In this document: positions 15,731-22,539 of the stretch, one piece after another
Layout: the number at the start of each line of letters is the position of its first letter
Position numbering within the stretch: the first letter of the stretch is position 1
Origin: Prevotella sp. UBA3837
Lineage (GTDB): Bacteria; Bacteroidota; Bacteroidia; Bacteroidales; Bacteroidaceae
Length of the DNA stretch: 31,684 nucleotides
Direction: 5' to 3'
Assembly (NCBI GenBank): GCA_002392835.1
Contig: DGHX01000182.1
Span: forward strand, 1 to 31,684
Translations under genes and position numbers: made by a program
Notes under the pieces: generated by a model
Seen by the model: only the letters and a program-made list of their open reading frames with translations
The model's database searches: none
Told to the model about the DNA's origin: nothing

Positions 15731-15837
15731 GGGGTCGGTTCTCCTGATCATATTCAGGAGTCTGATATCTCTATGCTTTATTACCTGTCTCATTCGCATT
15801 TCATTTAATTTGAAAAAAGATCAGAAGAACCGACCCC
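15731..15837. mobile_element. 107-bp MITE-like insertion with 19-bp inverted repeats
   Basis: GGGGTCGGTTCTCCTGATC (15731-15749) and GATCAGAAGAACCGACCCC (15819-15837) are terminal inverted repeats with one mismatch. They enclose 69 AT-rich bases with no coding frame. The element sits where the abi frame breaks. No clear target duplication flanks it, so it could be the relic of an insertion sequence after internal deletion. Confidence 0.6.
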
Positions 15838-15853
15838 CATGGGCCCTTGATAA

Positions 15854-16213
15854 TGGCATTATATCGATATTGGAGATGACACCCAGGAATTTCTCACAGA
15901 ATGGGCCAAGCCTTATCATTATATAAGGGACATAGTAATTGACAAGCCACTGGAAAAGTCAATAGTAACATATTCCTATCCAGCAAGAGGTGCCACTACA
16001 ATAGAGCATGAATTTGTTCTGAAAGCAATAACAGAGAAAGAGGCAAAGATAACTTCCTATCAGAAAGAGAATCCTGGTATTAAGGACTTTTGGCTCTGCG
16101 TCAATATACCAATGGGAACTTATCGCACACTATATGGATTTGAAGGAATAACAATAGAGACGGTGTATGATAGAGTGTATCTAACAGATCATACATGTGT
16201 TCGTATAAAATGA
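15854..16213 (+). pseudogene. C-terminal fragment of an unknown protein
   Basis: A 119-codon open frame without a start runs from just after a TAA (15851-15853) to TGA 16211-16213. Its sequence is coding-like: FLTEWAKPYHYIRDIVIDKP, then YPARGATTIEHEFVLKAI, and KDFWLCVNIPMGTYRTLYGF near the end. It is not in frame with the abi gene and does not resemble an Abi_2 C-terminus. It is probably the surviving end of another cargo gene joined here by deletion. The parent family is not recognised. Confidence 0.5.
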
Positions 16214-16251
16214 ATCCCAATTATTCAATCTGTTAACTGCGACTGATATTC

Positions 16252-16279
16252 AACTCTTCAAATAACAATAGGAAGAGTT
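16252..16279. terminator. Hairpin between convergent genes
   Basis: AACTCTTC (16252-16259) pairs perfectly with GAAGAGTT (16272-16279) around a 12-base loop, directly before the stop of the KilA-N gene. It may terminate from either side. Confidence 0.45.
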
Positions 16280-16281
16280 TA

Positions 16282-17082
16282 TCACTTGAGAAGATTCCTA
16301 CTGCTATTTCCTTCTAGCACTTGCATTTGTTGAATAGCAATCTGATTAAGCTTTATGAGTCTCTCGCTTTGTGGAACACCCTCGTTGATAAGCACAGCAT
16401 TGATATTCTCCATATTTGACAAGCATATCAATTCATTGATAGTTGCATAGTCACGGATATTGCCCTTGAGGTCAGGATTAGCCTCGCGCCATTGCTTAGC
16501 AGTCATTCCAAACATGGCCACATTCAGGACATCGGCCTCTTCGGCATAGATGATACTTGCCTGCGCAGAAGTGATTTCTTCAGGGATCAAATGGCTTTTG
16601 ATGGCGTCAGTATGAATATGGTAGTTAATCTTGGATAGTTCTCTCTTAGCCGTCCAGCCCAACATTTTCTGTTCCTCGGCTTTCAGTCGTTGGTATTCCT
16701 TCACCAACAGCAGTTGAAATTTCGGGCTTATCCACATGCCAAAGTGGTAGGCAATATCGCGATGGGCATAAGTACCACCATATCGTCCTGCCTTAGAGAA
16801 GATACCAATGGCTCCAGTCTTTTCTATCCATGTCTTGACTGACAGAACAAAGTTATTGCTACCCGCCATATTTCTAAATGTACCGAATTCGGTACAATTA
16901 AAATTGGGATTGTAGAGCATTTCCCATTCACCAAGGTACTCAATCGTACTTTTCAGACTGAGCCAACGGAAGATAATGTGCTCTTGCAACTGGCTACGAG
17001 CCATATCGGTCAGCGAAATGTAGTCATCGTCATTGTGTGATACGACGGTTATCTCTGTATTCTGGACATTAATCTTTGCCAT
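16282..17082 (-). CDS. KilA-N domain-containing protein
   Basis: This 266-residue protein has an N-terminal KilA-N DNA-binding domain, a fold found in phage and mobile-element proteins. DDYISLTDMARSQ (about 19-31), WLSLKSTIEYLGEWE (about 40-54) and GRYGGTYAHRDIAYHFGMWISPKF (about 100-123) are characteristic. The C-terminal half is helical, with ANPDLKGNIRDYATINELICL and an ERLIKLNQIAIQQMQVLE tail. Such proteins occur in Bacteroidales islands, but their role is not established. A -7 box lies about 31 bases upstream. Confidence 0.88.
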   Translation of the reverse strand: MAKINVQNTEITVVSHNDDDYISLTDMARSQLQEHIIFRWLSLKSTIEYLGEWEMLYNPNFNCTEFGTFRNMAGSNNFVLSVKTWIEKTGAIGIFSKAGRYGGTYAHRDIAYHFGMWISPKFQLLLVKEYQRLKAEEQKMLGWTAKRELSKINYHIHTDAIKSHLIPEEITSAQASIIYAEEADVLNVAMFGMTAKQWREANPDLKGNIRDYATINELICLSNMENINAVLINEGVPQSERLIKLNQIAIQQMQVLEGNSSRNLLK

Positions 17083-17112
17083 AAGTGATCTATCAGTTAT
17101 GAATTATGTGTG

Positions 17113-17120
17113 CAAAGGTA
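17113..17120 (-). promoter_or_regulatory. -7 element for the KilA-N gene
   Basis: TACCTTTG on the minus strand lies 31 bases before the ATG at 17082. The -33 region has TTTC/TTCT rather than TTTG. Confidence 0.5.
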
Positions 17121-17164
17121 GTAAAATAATTCGAAACATAAGAATAATCCGCATAAAAATCAGT

Positions 17165-17262
17165 AAAAGGACGTAGCCTAATACGCACTTTTATGGCAGG
17201 TGCCACAAAAGATGCCGCAATCATAATTCATGGGTATTGAGCAAGCTCAGAACAAAAAGTTG
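17165..17262 (-). repeat. Third, inverted copy of the repeat at 11641-11820
   Basis: On the minus strand this copy carries TGAGCTTGCTCA (17249-17238), TTTTGTGGCACC and AAAGTGCGTATTAGGCTAC (17191-17173). The last is identical over 19 bases to the second left copy. The left and right copies are inverted and enclose all the cargo genes of the island. Confidence 0.65.
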
Positions 17263-17270
17263 AGTCTGGA

Positions 17271-17302
17271 TTTGGTTCTTTCAAAAAGAATGATTACCTT
17301 TG
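17271..17302 (+). promoter_or_regulatory. Outward promoter at the right end of the island
   Basis: TTTG (17271-17274), a 20-base spacer and TACCTTTG (17295-17302) form a perfect promoter reading toward attR. No gene follows on the plus strand before the island ends. A GAGCCA...TGGCTC hairpin can form in the transcript at about 17314-17336. In a circular form it would read across the joined attachment site into the integrase gene. Confidence 0.65.
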
Positions 17303-17387
17303 CACCTGATGATGAGCCATAAATGGTTGCTGGCTCAGCGTCGGGTGTTCTTTGATGCAGTTTATAGCAGAATGTGGAATTGAGTAC

Positions 17388-17406
17388 GGTTGCCAATTCG
17401 TAACCC
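17388..17406. other. Right attachment-site repeat (attR)
   Basis: This is the right copy of the 19-bp repeat, differing from attL at one central base (A to T). CAATCCTCC (17417-17425) just outside is the inverse of GGAGGATTG (9453-9461) outside attL. Confidence 0.75.
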
Positions 17407-17472
17407 AGTTTTTCCTCAATCCTCCAGACTGCCTTTATATAAAGAAAAGCTGAGAAATCTTACAAAGTTACG

Positions 17473-17543
17473 AAAAAACGAGAGAAATCCAAAAGAAAAA
17501 GCGTGCTTTTTCTTTTGGATTTCCGAGTGCCAGTAACTTCGCC
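17473..17543 (-). ncRNA. Candidate short RNA ending in a 19-bp-arm palindrome
   Basis: A minus-strand -7 box TACCTTTG (17556-17549) precedes a perfect palindrome with arms GAAATCCAAAAGAAAAAGC (17484-17502) and its complement (17505-17523). Six T follow on the minus strand (17478-17473). A small CTTCG/CGAAG hairpin lies near the 5' end. No coding frame starts in it. The -33 box is only TTTT, so the unit could also be a plain terminator with a fortuitous -7 match. Confidence 0.4.
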
Positions 17544-17594
17544 GAAGGCAAAGGTACGAAAAATGCCTGTAACAGGAAAATAAATAGTAAAGAA

Positions 17595-17626
17595 TTTGGT
17601 TGTACAAAAAAGAATGCCTACCTTTG
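17595..17626 (+). promoter_or_regulatory. Promoter of the beta-barrel protein gene
   Basis: TTTG (17595-17598), a 20-base spacer and TACCTTTG (17619-17626) give a start near 17633 and a 25-base leader. Confidence 0.75.
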
Positions 17627-17657
17627 CATGTTCAAAAACACACAATAACACAAATAC

Positions 17658-18311
17658 ATGATGAGAACGCACCACTGTTTAACCACATTGCTTGCCACCC
17701 TGCTGCTTTCCATGGCGGCACCGGCGCAGGCACAGGATGCCACCCGGCTGCTGGGTTGGGAGAACGGCGTTTCGCCAGCCGACAAGGAGGCGCAGCAGAA
17801 GCCGGTACACACCATTGCCGTGGACTTCACCCCCGGCTTTATCACCAGCGAAGTGTTCATCGACAGGACGAAGAAGCGCTGGGAGCTGGGTATGGGCTAC
17901 GGCGTGGGCTACCGCTGTCTGTTCCCCTCGGGCTACGGCTTCGGCATGTACTACGCACACAGTAATACCGACTACGCAGAGGTGCATGGCTCATACGCCC
18001 CCGACTTAGCCCTGAAGCTCGACTACGTGGGACCGCAGTTCGTCATGGGCTCCTATGATAAGAACGGCGCTGGGCTATACCTTGCCTTGGGCCTGGGCTA
18101 CGCCCACTATAAGCTATACGACAAAGAGGCCAGCGGCGTGGGCTTACAGTTCATGGTGGGTGCCGACATGCGTCTCACCGACCACCTTACCTTCGGCATC
18201 GGCCTGAACAGCATCCCGCACATGTTCTCCAGCGACGAGGACACGCCCAAGGACAGGACCAACGGCTTCGCACGGCTGGGGCTGAACATCGGACTGAGAT
18301 ATAACCTTTAA
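17658..18311 (+). CDS. Outer-membrane beta-barrel protein, uncharacterised
   Basis: This 217-residue protein has a signal peptide (cleavage near MAAPAQAQ) and alternating Gly/aromatic strands throughout (LGMGYGVGYRCLF, YGFGMYYAH, LYLALGLGYAHYKLY). It ends in LGLNIGLRYNL, with the terminal aromatic/hydrophobic pattern typical of outer-membrane barrels. Size suggests eight strands or so. Function is unknown. The gene has a strong promoter and is followed after six bases by another secreted-protein gene, so they form an operon. A second ATG directly follows the first. Confidence 0.8.
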   Translation: MMRTHHCLTTLLATLLLSMAAPAQAQDATRLLGWENGVSPADKEAQQKPVHTIAVDFTPGFITSEVFIDRTKKRWELGMGYGVGYRCLFPSGYGFGMYYAHSNTDYAEVHGSYAPDLALKLDYVGPQFVMGSYDKNGAGLYLALGLGYAHYKLYDKEASGVGLQFMVGADMRLTDHLTFGIGLNSIPHMFSSDEDTPKDRTNGFARLGLNIGLRYNL

Positions 18312-18317
18312 AACACT

Positions 18318-18995
18318 ATGATGAAGACAAGAATGCTCCTCAGCCTGGCAGCCGTGCTGCTTACAGCACTGCAGGCCGTGGCTCAATGCCGCTACTGCTA
18401 CAGCTACGAAGAATTCATGGCCGGCAAGTGGCAGCCGTTAGACACCATCTACACCGAAAGCCACAGCAAGAACCACCAGCTATGGTGGGGTGGCAACGAC
18501 TTCAAGCTCTACACCAACGACGACTCCTTCAACAAGCAGCTGAAGAAGAAAGTGTACATCGTGGCCGTGGGCGACACGCTGTTCCTGAACTGCCGCAACC
18601 TGCGCTGCGACCGCCAGCCTTTCGGCAACGGCTACGTCAAGGCCGTGCGCGTAGGGCAGAAGAGCCTGCTCTTCGTGAACAGGATAACGGGTGACGAAGC
18701 CATGAGGCTGGTGGGGTCCATGGGCTTCGGCCTCATCGGCGGCGCAATCATTGCTGCCGCACAGCAGAAAGAACTGAATAAGCAGGTGTGCTACGTCATC
18801 AGCAGCAAGGCCGACAGCAAGGGGCGCACGCACGTGCGACTGGTGAACGACGCGATGATAGACCAGATGCTGGAGCGGAATGACAGCCTGCGCAGCGAAT
18901 ACTACAGCGAGCAGAACACAGGCCGCCGCATATTGGCCAGCCGCGTCGTCCCCTTGCTGCAGGAAGCGGGTCTCTTCAGCCAGGGCAAGAAATAG
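18318..18995 (+). CDS. Secreted or envelope protein of unknown function
   Basis: This 225-residue protein has a signal peptide (MMKTRMLLSLAAVLLTALQAVAQ) and then CRYCYSYEEFMAGKWQPLDT, a start common to a Bacteroidales family of small exported proteins. A Gly/Ala-rich hydrophobic stretch at about 132-148 (VGSMGFGLIGGAIIAAAQ) could be a glycine-zipper membrane segment. The C-terminus is helical and charged. It sits six bases downstream of a beta-barrel gene and is probably cotranscribed, so it may be a partner of that barrel. No enzymatic motif is seen. Confidence 0.75.
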   Translation: MMKTRMLLSLAAVLLTALQAVAQCRYCYSYEEFMAGKWQPLDTIYTESHSKNHQLWWGGNDFKLYTNDDSFNKQLKKKVYIVAVGDTLFLNCRNLRCDRQPFGNGYVKAVRVGQKSLLFVNRITGDEAMRLVGSMGFGLIGGAIIAAAQQKELNKQVCYVISSKADSKGRTHVRLVNDAMIDQMLERNDSLRSEYYSEQNTGRRILASRVVPLLQEAGLFSQGKK

Positions 18996-19043
18996 GGGCA
19001 GCTATATAGTTTTATACTTTTTCCCGACTTGTTGCGGTAGAGC

Positions 19044-19124
19044 AAGCCCCGAAGGGTCGGCAGAGTACAGCCGGTGGTGAAGCCCCCGGTAAGCAGGACG
19101 CTGGCAAAGCCCCGAAGGGGCTTT
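19044..19124. repeat. GC-rich REP-like repeat with terminator-type hairpin
   Basis: AAGCCCCGAAGGG occurs twice (19044-19056 and 19108-19120). Between them lies a CCGGTGG-CCCCCGG hairpin. The second copy forms a perfect stem, AAAGCCCC/GGGGCTTT (19106-19124), flanked by T on the right, and can terminate plus-strand transcription. The GCCCCGAAGGGGC core resembles dispersed repeats seen in other Bacteroidota. Confidence 0.6.
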
Positions 19125-19151
19125 TCAACCATACAGTTCGAAATGCACCGC

Positions 19152-19601
19152 CTACTGTCCTCGGCGCTGGCGGAAGAAGTCGAGCATCAGCTGGCGGCAG
19201 TCGTCCTCGAGGACGCCGCCCACGAGGGTGGCCTTGGGGTGCAGGGCCTGCGGCGCGTAGCCGATGAAGCCGCGGCGCTCGTCGCGACAGCCGTAGACCA
19301 CCGTCGCCACCTGTGCCCAGCCGAGGGCGCCGGCACACATGATGCAGGGCTCTACGGTGACGTAGAGCGTGCACTGTGGCAGGTACTTGCCGCCCAGCTC
19401 GTTGGTGGCCATGGTGATGGCCTGCATCTCGGCATGGGCGGTGGGGTCGCCGAGCGTCTCCGTCAGGTTGTGGGCACGGGCGATGACGCGATTGCCCGCC
19501 ACCACCACCGCGCCGATGGGCACCTCGCCCTGGGCCAGCGCCTGACGGGCTTCGGCCAGCGCTAAGCGCATGAACTTCTCGTGGTTCTCAGTCTGTGGCA
19601 T
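19152..19601 (-). CDS. tadA: tRNA-specific adenosine deaminase
   Basis: This 149-residue zinc deaminase converts the wobble adenosine-34 of tRNA-Arg(ACG) to inosine. The zinc and catalytic residues are His56-Ala-Glu58 (DPTAHAEMQA) and Cys86/Cys89 (EPCIMCAGAL), with GEVPIGAVVV before them. Length and spacing are normal for TadA. It lies downstream of recO on the same strand with an 80-base gap and no clear promoter, so the two may be cotranscribed. Confidence 0.95.
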   Translation of the reverse strand: MPQTENHEKFMRLALAEARQALAQGEVPIGAVVVAGNRVIARAHNLTETLGDPTAHAEMQAITMATNELGGKYLPQCTLYVTVEPCIMCAGALGWAQVATVVYGCRDERRGFIGYAPQALHPKATLVGGVLEDDCRQLMLDFFRQRRGQ

Positions 19602-19681
19602 AACAATTGATGGCTGACTATACCGTCAGCGGGGGCTGTTGCACTATTATTATTATTCCTCCAAATATTTTCCCTGTTTTT

Positions 19682-20410
19682 TCAATTGTACAACTCTTGC
19701 AGCACCTGCAGCGACCGCAGCTCAGGGAAGGCGGGCAGGTGCAGGCGGTAGTAGAGCAGCAGTATCTCGAGGATGCGTGCCCGCTCGGCGCGCGTGAGGC
19801 GGAAGAGGTGCATGGTGGGAAAGTCCATGCGCATGAGCAGTCGTATGTGTCCGGCCTCCTGCGGCAATAGGAAGTCGCGGTGCAGGGGTGGCTCGGTGCA
19901 GAACGACGCCGCGCGCAGGTCGAAGTAGTCGCCCTCCTCCTCCAGGTTGGGCCAGAAGCCGAGGAATCGGCTCAGGCGCATGAGGAAGACGAGGTGGAAG
20001 TTGACGTAGCTGTCAGGTGCGCCGTCTAACCACATGATGCTGTCGCGCACATAGCAGAAGAGGGGCTCGTTGCGCTGCTCGCCCTTCAGCGCATGGTAGA
20101 GGAACTCGGCCACGAACAGGCCGATGCTGAGCTTCGCCGGTTCTGACAGCAGCGACGGCAGGGGCACCAGCAGGCGTGCGTCGCGCAGCTTCTGCAGCTG
20201 TGCCTGTTGCCGCACGTCGGCCTCGATGGCGAGCAGCGTCAGCGGCTGCAGATACTGCTTCTTCACCTTCGACCGCTGCGAGCGGGGTACGGGCACGATG
20301 AACGACAGGCGCCCGTCGCTGCGCGTGTACATGTCGACGATGATGCGCCCCTCGCCATATTTCAGCGAGTGCAGCACAATGGCCTCCGACTTTTTTAATG
20401 CACTGTTCAT
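19682..20410 (-). CDS. recO: DNA repair protein RecO
   Basis: This 242-residue RecO helps RecR load RecA onto SSB-coated DNA in the RecFOR pathway. The N-terminal OB-fold (KSEAIVLHSLKYGEGRIIVDMYT, then GRLSFIVPVPRSQRSKVKKQYLQPLTLL) spans about 8-75, followed by the helical C-terminal domain (LSRFLGFWPNL, YFDLRAASF). The four-cysteine zinc motif of many RecO proteins is absent, as in other Bacteroidetes. The start lies directly beside a TTAATGC array. Confidence 0.93.
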   Translation of the reverse strand: MNSALKKSEAIVLHSLKYGEGRIIVDMYTRSDGRLSFIVPVPRSQRSKVKKQYLQPLTLLAIEADVRQQAQLQKLRDARLLVPLPSLLSEPAKLSIGLFVAEFLYHALKGEQRNEPLFCYVRDSIMWLDGAPDSYVNFHLVFLMRLSRFLGFWPNLEEEGDYFDLRAASFCTEPPLHRDFLLPQEAGHIRLLMRMDFPTMHLFRLTRAERARILEILLLYYRLHLPAFPELRSLQVLQELYN

Positions 20411-20526
20411 AATGCTTAATTCTTAATGCTTAATGCTTAATTGTCAGTCTGTATTGCTTCATATTCCCTTCTTTCATGCGCAGCCCAATTAAGCATTAAA
20501 CATTAAGCATTAAGCATTAAGCATTA
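20411..20526. repeat. 7-bp TTAATGC array with long inverted arms between recO and the FadL-like gene
   Basis: TTAATGC-type heptamers fill 20411-20442. The inverse GCATTAA units fill 20487-20525, with a 44-base spacer. The arms can form a long imperfect hairpin. The right arm abuts the FadL-like stop codon and the left arm touches the recO ATG. Confidence 0.8.
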
Positions 20527-22089
20527 TTAAAGCGTTACCTCACAGCCCAGTCCGAGCACGCGGTTGGTGCGGGTGAACGAGTCGCTGATGCCGGCAGCAG
20601 GATAGTCGGTGCGGTCGTAGGTGCCGTAGTTGGTCTGGAAGTAGGCGGCCTTCAGGGTGACGACGTCGCTCAGCTTGTAGTTGGCACCGAAGCCGAAGCT
20701 GTAGCTGTTGACGACGAACGACATGTCGCTCATGTACTCGTCGCTCAGCCCGTAGCGCGTCAGCTGTCCGCCGATACTGGCGGTGAGGCGGTCGTTCAGG
20801 TCCCACTCCACGCCGGCCAGGTATTCGTTGGTGTCGCCGTCGAGCAGCTTCTGCGTGTTGCCATACCAGGTGGCGTCCTTGTCGAAGAAGTGGTGGTAGC
20901 CCAGGTTCAGCCGCAGCTCGGGGCGGATGCTCCACTCGCCACCCACGGTGAGCAGGGCGGGAGCGTCCTCGTCGACCTTCTCGCCGTCGCGGAACTTGTT
21001 CACGGCAGGAATCTCCGATGCCTCGTTCAGCGTCGACTTGTTCTTCATGCGCATCTGTGTCTTGAACTCGTACTTGGCAGCCAGGTTAAAGTTGCCTATC
21101 TTGTAGTCGATGCCCAGCACGGGTGCGAAGCCCAGTCCTGTCTGGTCGCACTGCAGGTTCACGCCCTCGTTATACTTCTGCAGGGCGCCTATGCTCTGGC
21201 GTGTGCCCTGCAGCTGTGCCTGCTGAGCCTGCAGCTGTGCCTGCTGTGCCTGCAGCTGTGTCTGCTGTGCCAGCAGCTCGGCGGGCACCTCGGCTCCGGC
21301 AGCCTGATACTGTGCGATGCCGGCCTCCACCTGCTGCAGTCCGCCGGCTATCTGCTGCAGTCCGGCGCCAATCTGCGTCAGGCCGCCGTCGATGGTCATC
21401 GTCGACTGCTGCAGGAAGCTGCCAAAGTCGACGTAGCCCCCGTCGGTGTTCACCATGATGTTGCTGATCTTGGCCTTGTACGAGGCATCGCCGTAGAGCA
21501 GGCGCAGGCCGCCGTAGACCGACAGGTTGTCGTTAATCTTATAGGCAGCGCCGAGCTGGAAGCCGAAGTAGTACTGGCGGCCCTGCATGTATCCGTCCAT
21601 GTCGTAGCCCTTCGCGCCGAGGGGCTGCAGCTGGTGTGCGATGTTGCCCACCACGGCTTCGAAGGAGCCCAGGCCCTGGTCGAACTCGCACTTGCCTCCG
21701 CCGCCGGGTATTGAGAAGTTGAACTGCAGGCTCCAGTCGCCGGTGTTCCAGGCTGCCTGCAGCGAGGGTATGATGGGCGCGTCGGCCACGCCCTCATACT
21801 CCTTCGTCGTGGCGCCGCCGTTCTTGCGGCCCAGGGCGAAGAGGGGGTTGGTGCTGGTCACGGTACGCGTCTGGTGGGCGTACTGCCAGTTGAAGCCCAG
21901 ATGCAGGCCCTCAGGCAGGAAGGCCACGCCGGCGGGGTTCGAGTAGACACCATCGAGGCCGATGGCGGCGTCGCGGGCGGGGTTACGAAGAAAATCGATA
22001 CTCTGGTTTGTGTTGGTCAGAATGCCACCTGCCGTTGCGGTGGTTGCTGCGGCCAGCATAAGGCCGGCCAGGATTGCTTTTGTTTTCAT
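20527..22089 (-). CDS. OmpP1/FadL/TodX-family outer-membrane transporter with Gln-rich insertion
   Basis: This 520-residue barrel has a signal peptide (MKTKAILAGLMLAAATTATAGG). Its N-terminal plug-like region, FLRNPARDAAIGLDGVYSNP then AGVAFL, is characteristic of FadL. Barrel strands run to the C-terminal RVLGLGCEVTL. FadL proteins carry long-chain fatty acids or other hydrophobic molecules across the outer membrane. Residues about 225-310 form an unusual insertion: helical repeats (IGAGLQQIAGGLQQVEAGIA) and then three copies of QLQAQQA, likely an extracellular or periplasmic coiled coil. AAAAGGAT precedes the ATG. Confidence 0.87.
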   Translation of the reverse strand: MKTKAILAGLMLAAATTATAGGILTNTNQSIDFLRNPARDAAIGLDGVYSNPAGVAFLPEGLHLGFNWQYAHQTRTVTSTNPLFALGRKNGGATTKEYEGVADAPIIPSLQAAWNTGDWSLQFNFSIPGGGGKCEFDQGLGSFEAVVGNIAHQLQPLGAKGYDMDGYMQGRQYYFGFQLGAAYKINDNLSVYGGLRLLYGDASYKAKISNIMVNTDGGYVDFGSFLQQSTMTIDGGLTQIGAGLQQIAGGLQQVEAGIAQYQAAGAEVPAELLAQQTQLQAQQAQLQAQQAQLQGTRQSIGALQKYNEGVNLQCDQTGLGFAPVLGIDYKIGNFNLAAKYEFKTQMRMKNKSTLNEASEIPAVNKFRDGEKVDEDAPALLTVGGEWSIRPELRLNLGYHHFFDKDATWYGNTQKLLDGDTNEYLAGVEWDLNDRLTASIGGQLTRYGLSDEYMSDMSFVVNSYSFGFGANYKLSDVVTLKAAYFQTNYGTYDRTDYPAAGISDSFTRTNRVLGLGCEVTL

Positions 22090-22124
22090 ATCCTTTTAAA
22101 ACAATACTTTTTGAAAATCGGGTG

Positions 22125-22132
22125 CAAAGGTA
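22125..22132 (-). promoter_or_regulatory. -7 element for the FadL-like gene
   Basis: TACCTTTG on the minus strand lies 36 bases before the ATG at 22089. Confidence 0.55.
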
Positions 22133-22186
22133 AGCACTAAAAGCGAGACTGCGGCCATTGTGCGCCCGCACTTAAATATTATTAAC

Positions 22187-22235
22187 AAAAAAGCTGCGCA
22201 TTTCTGCACAAAACGTGCAATCTGCGCAGCTTTTT
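22187..22235. terminator. Large bidirectional terminator hairpin
   Basis: AAAAAAGCTGCGCA (22187-22200) pairs with TGCGCAGCTTTTT (22223-22235), with an inner TGCAC/GTGCA stem (22205-22219). A- and T-tracts flank both sides. It would stop transcription of the decayed ATPase gene before the FadL-like promoter. Confidence 0.75.
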
Positions 22236-22272
22236 CTTGCACAAACAGCGGGCTGAGTGTGCAATGCCGGTC

Positions 22273-22443
22273 AAGGCAGCAGGAGTAGATGAGACCGGTT
22301 TTTCCCACACGGCGTGGCAATATGAGTACCACGTTCTCCTGGTTGGTGATGCTCTTGAGCAGTGCCCGGGTCTCAGCATCGCGGTCGCAAAACAGGTCAT
22401 CGGGTATGGCAGGACTCAGCACAAAAGGATTTCTGTCCATCAT
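22273..22443 (-). pseudogene. N-terminal remnant of an ATP-binding (AAA, archaeal-type) protein
   Basis: The first 57 residues read NPFVLSPAIPDDLFCDRDAE, then NQENVVLILPRRVGKTGLIY. This is the start and Walker A loop of a Bacteroidales ATPase family normally near 370-400 residues. Homology ends after SCCL. The frame then continues through unrelated sequence and a terminator hairpin to 22096. Walker B and all later domains are gone. The promoter is intact. The Walker A has a Val where relatives usually have Met. Confidence 0.65.
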
Positions 22444-22473
22444 GAATACAGCGTTTTCATTGTTACGATGGTG

Positions 22474-22505
22474 CAAAGATACGACTGTTATCTGAATTAT
22501 GCAAA
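22474..22505 (-). promoter_or_regulatory. Promoter of the ATPase remnant
   Basis: TTTG (22505-22502), a 20-base spacer and TATCTTTG (22481-22474) form a complete promoter, still driving a dead gene. Confidence 0.65.
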
Positions 22506-22539
22506 TAACATTATGCTGAAAACATAATTATTATAAAAT

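Larger units (their letters stand above)
9474..17406. mobile_element. 7.9-kb integrated element (integrase, HTH pair, defence-type cargo)
   Basis: GGTTGCCAAATCGTAACCC (9474-9492) and GGTTGCCAATTCGTAACCC (17388-17406) are direct repeats with one mismatch. They bracket a tyrosine recombinase, two excisionase-like HTH genes and AT-rich accessory genes absent from a normal core run. The integrase lies next to the left repeat and reads inward. No relaxase, transfer or phage structural gene is present, so the element is either a small mobilised genomic island or the remnant of a larger one. The boundaries are inferred from the repeats. Confidence 0.8.

Noticed and set aside
9474..17406. Prophage or conjugative transposon
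   Set aside because: No capsid, tail, lysis, relaxase or transfer genes are found, only an integrase module and cargo. The KilA-N and HTH genes alone do not make it a phage.
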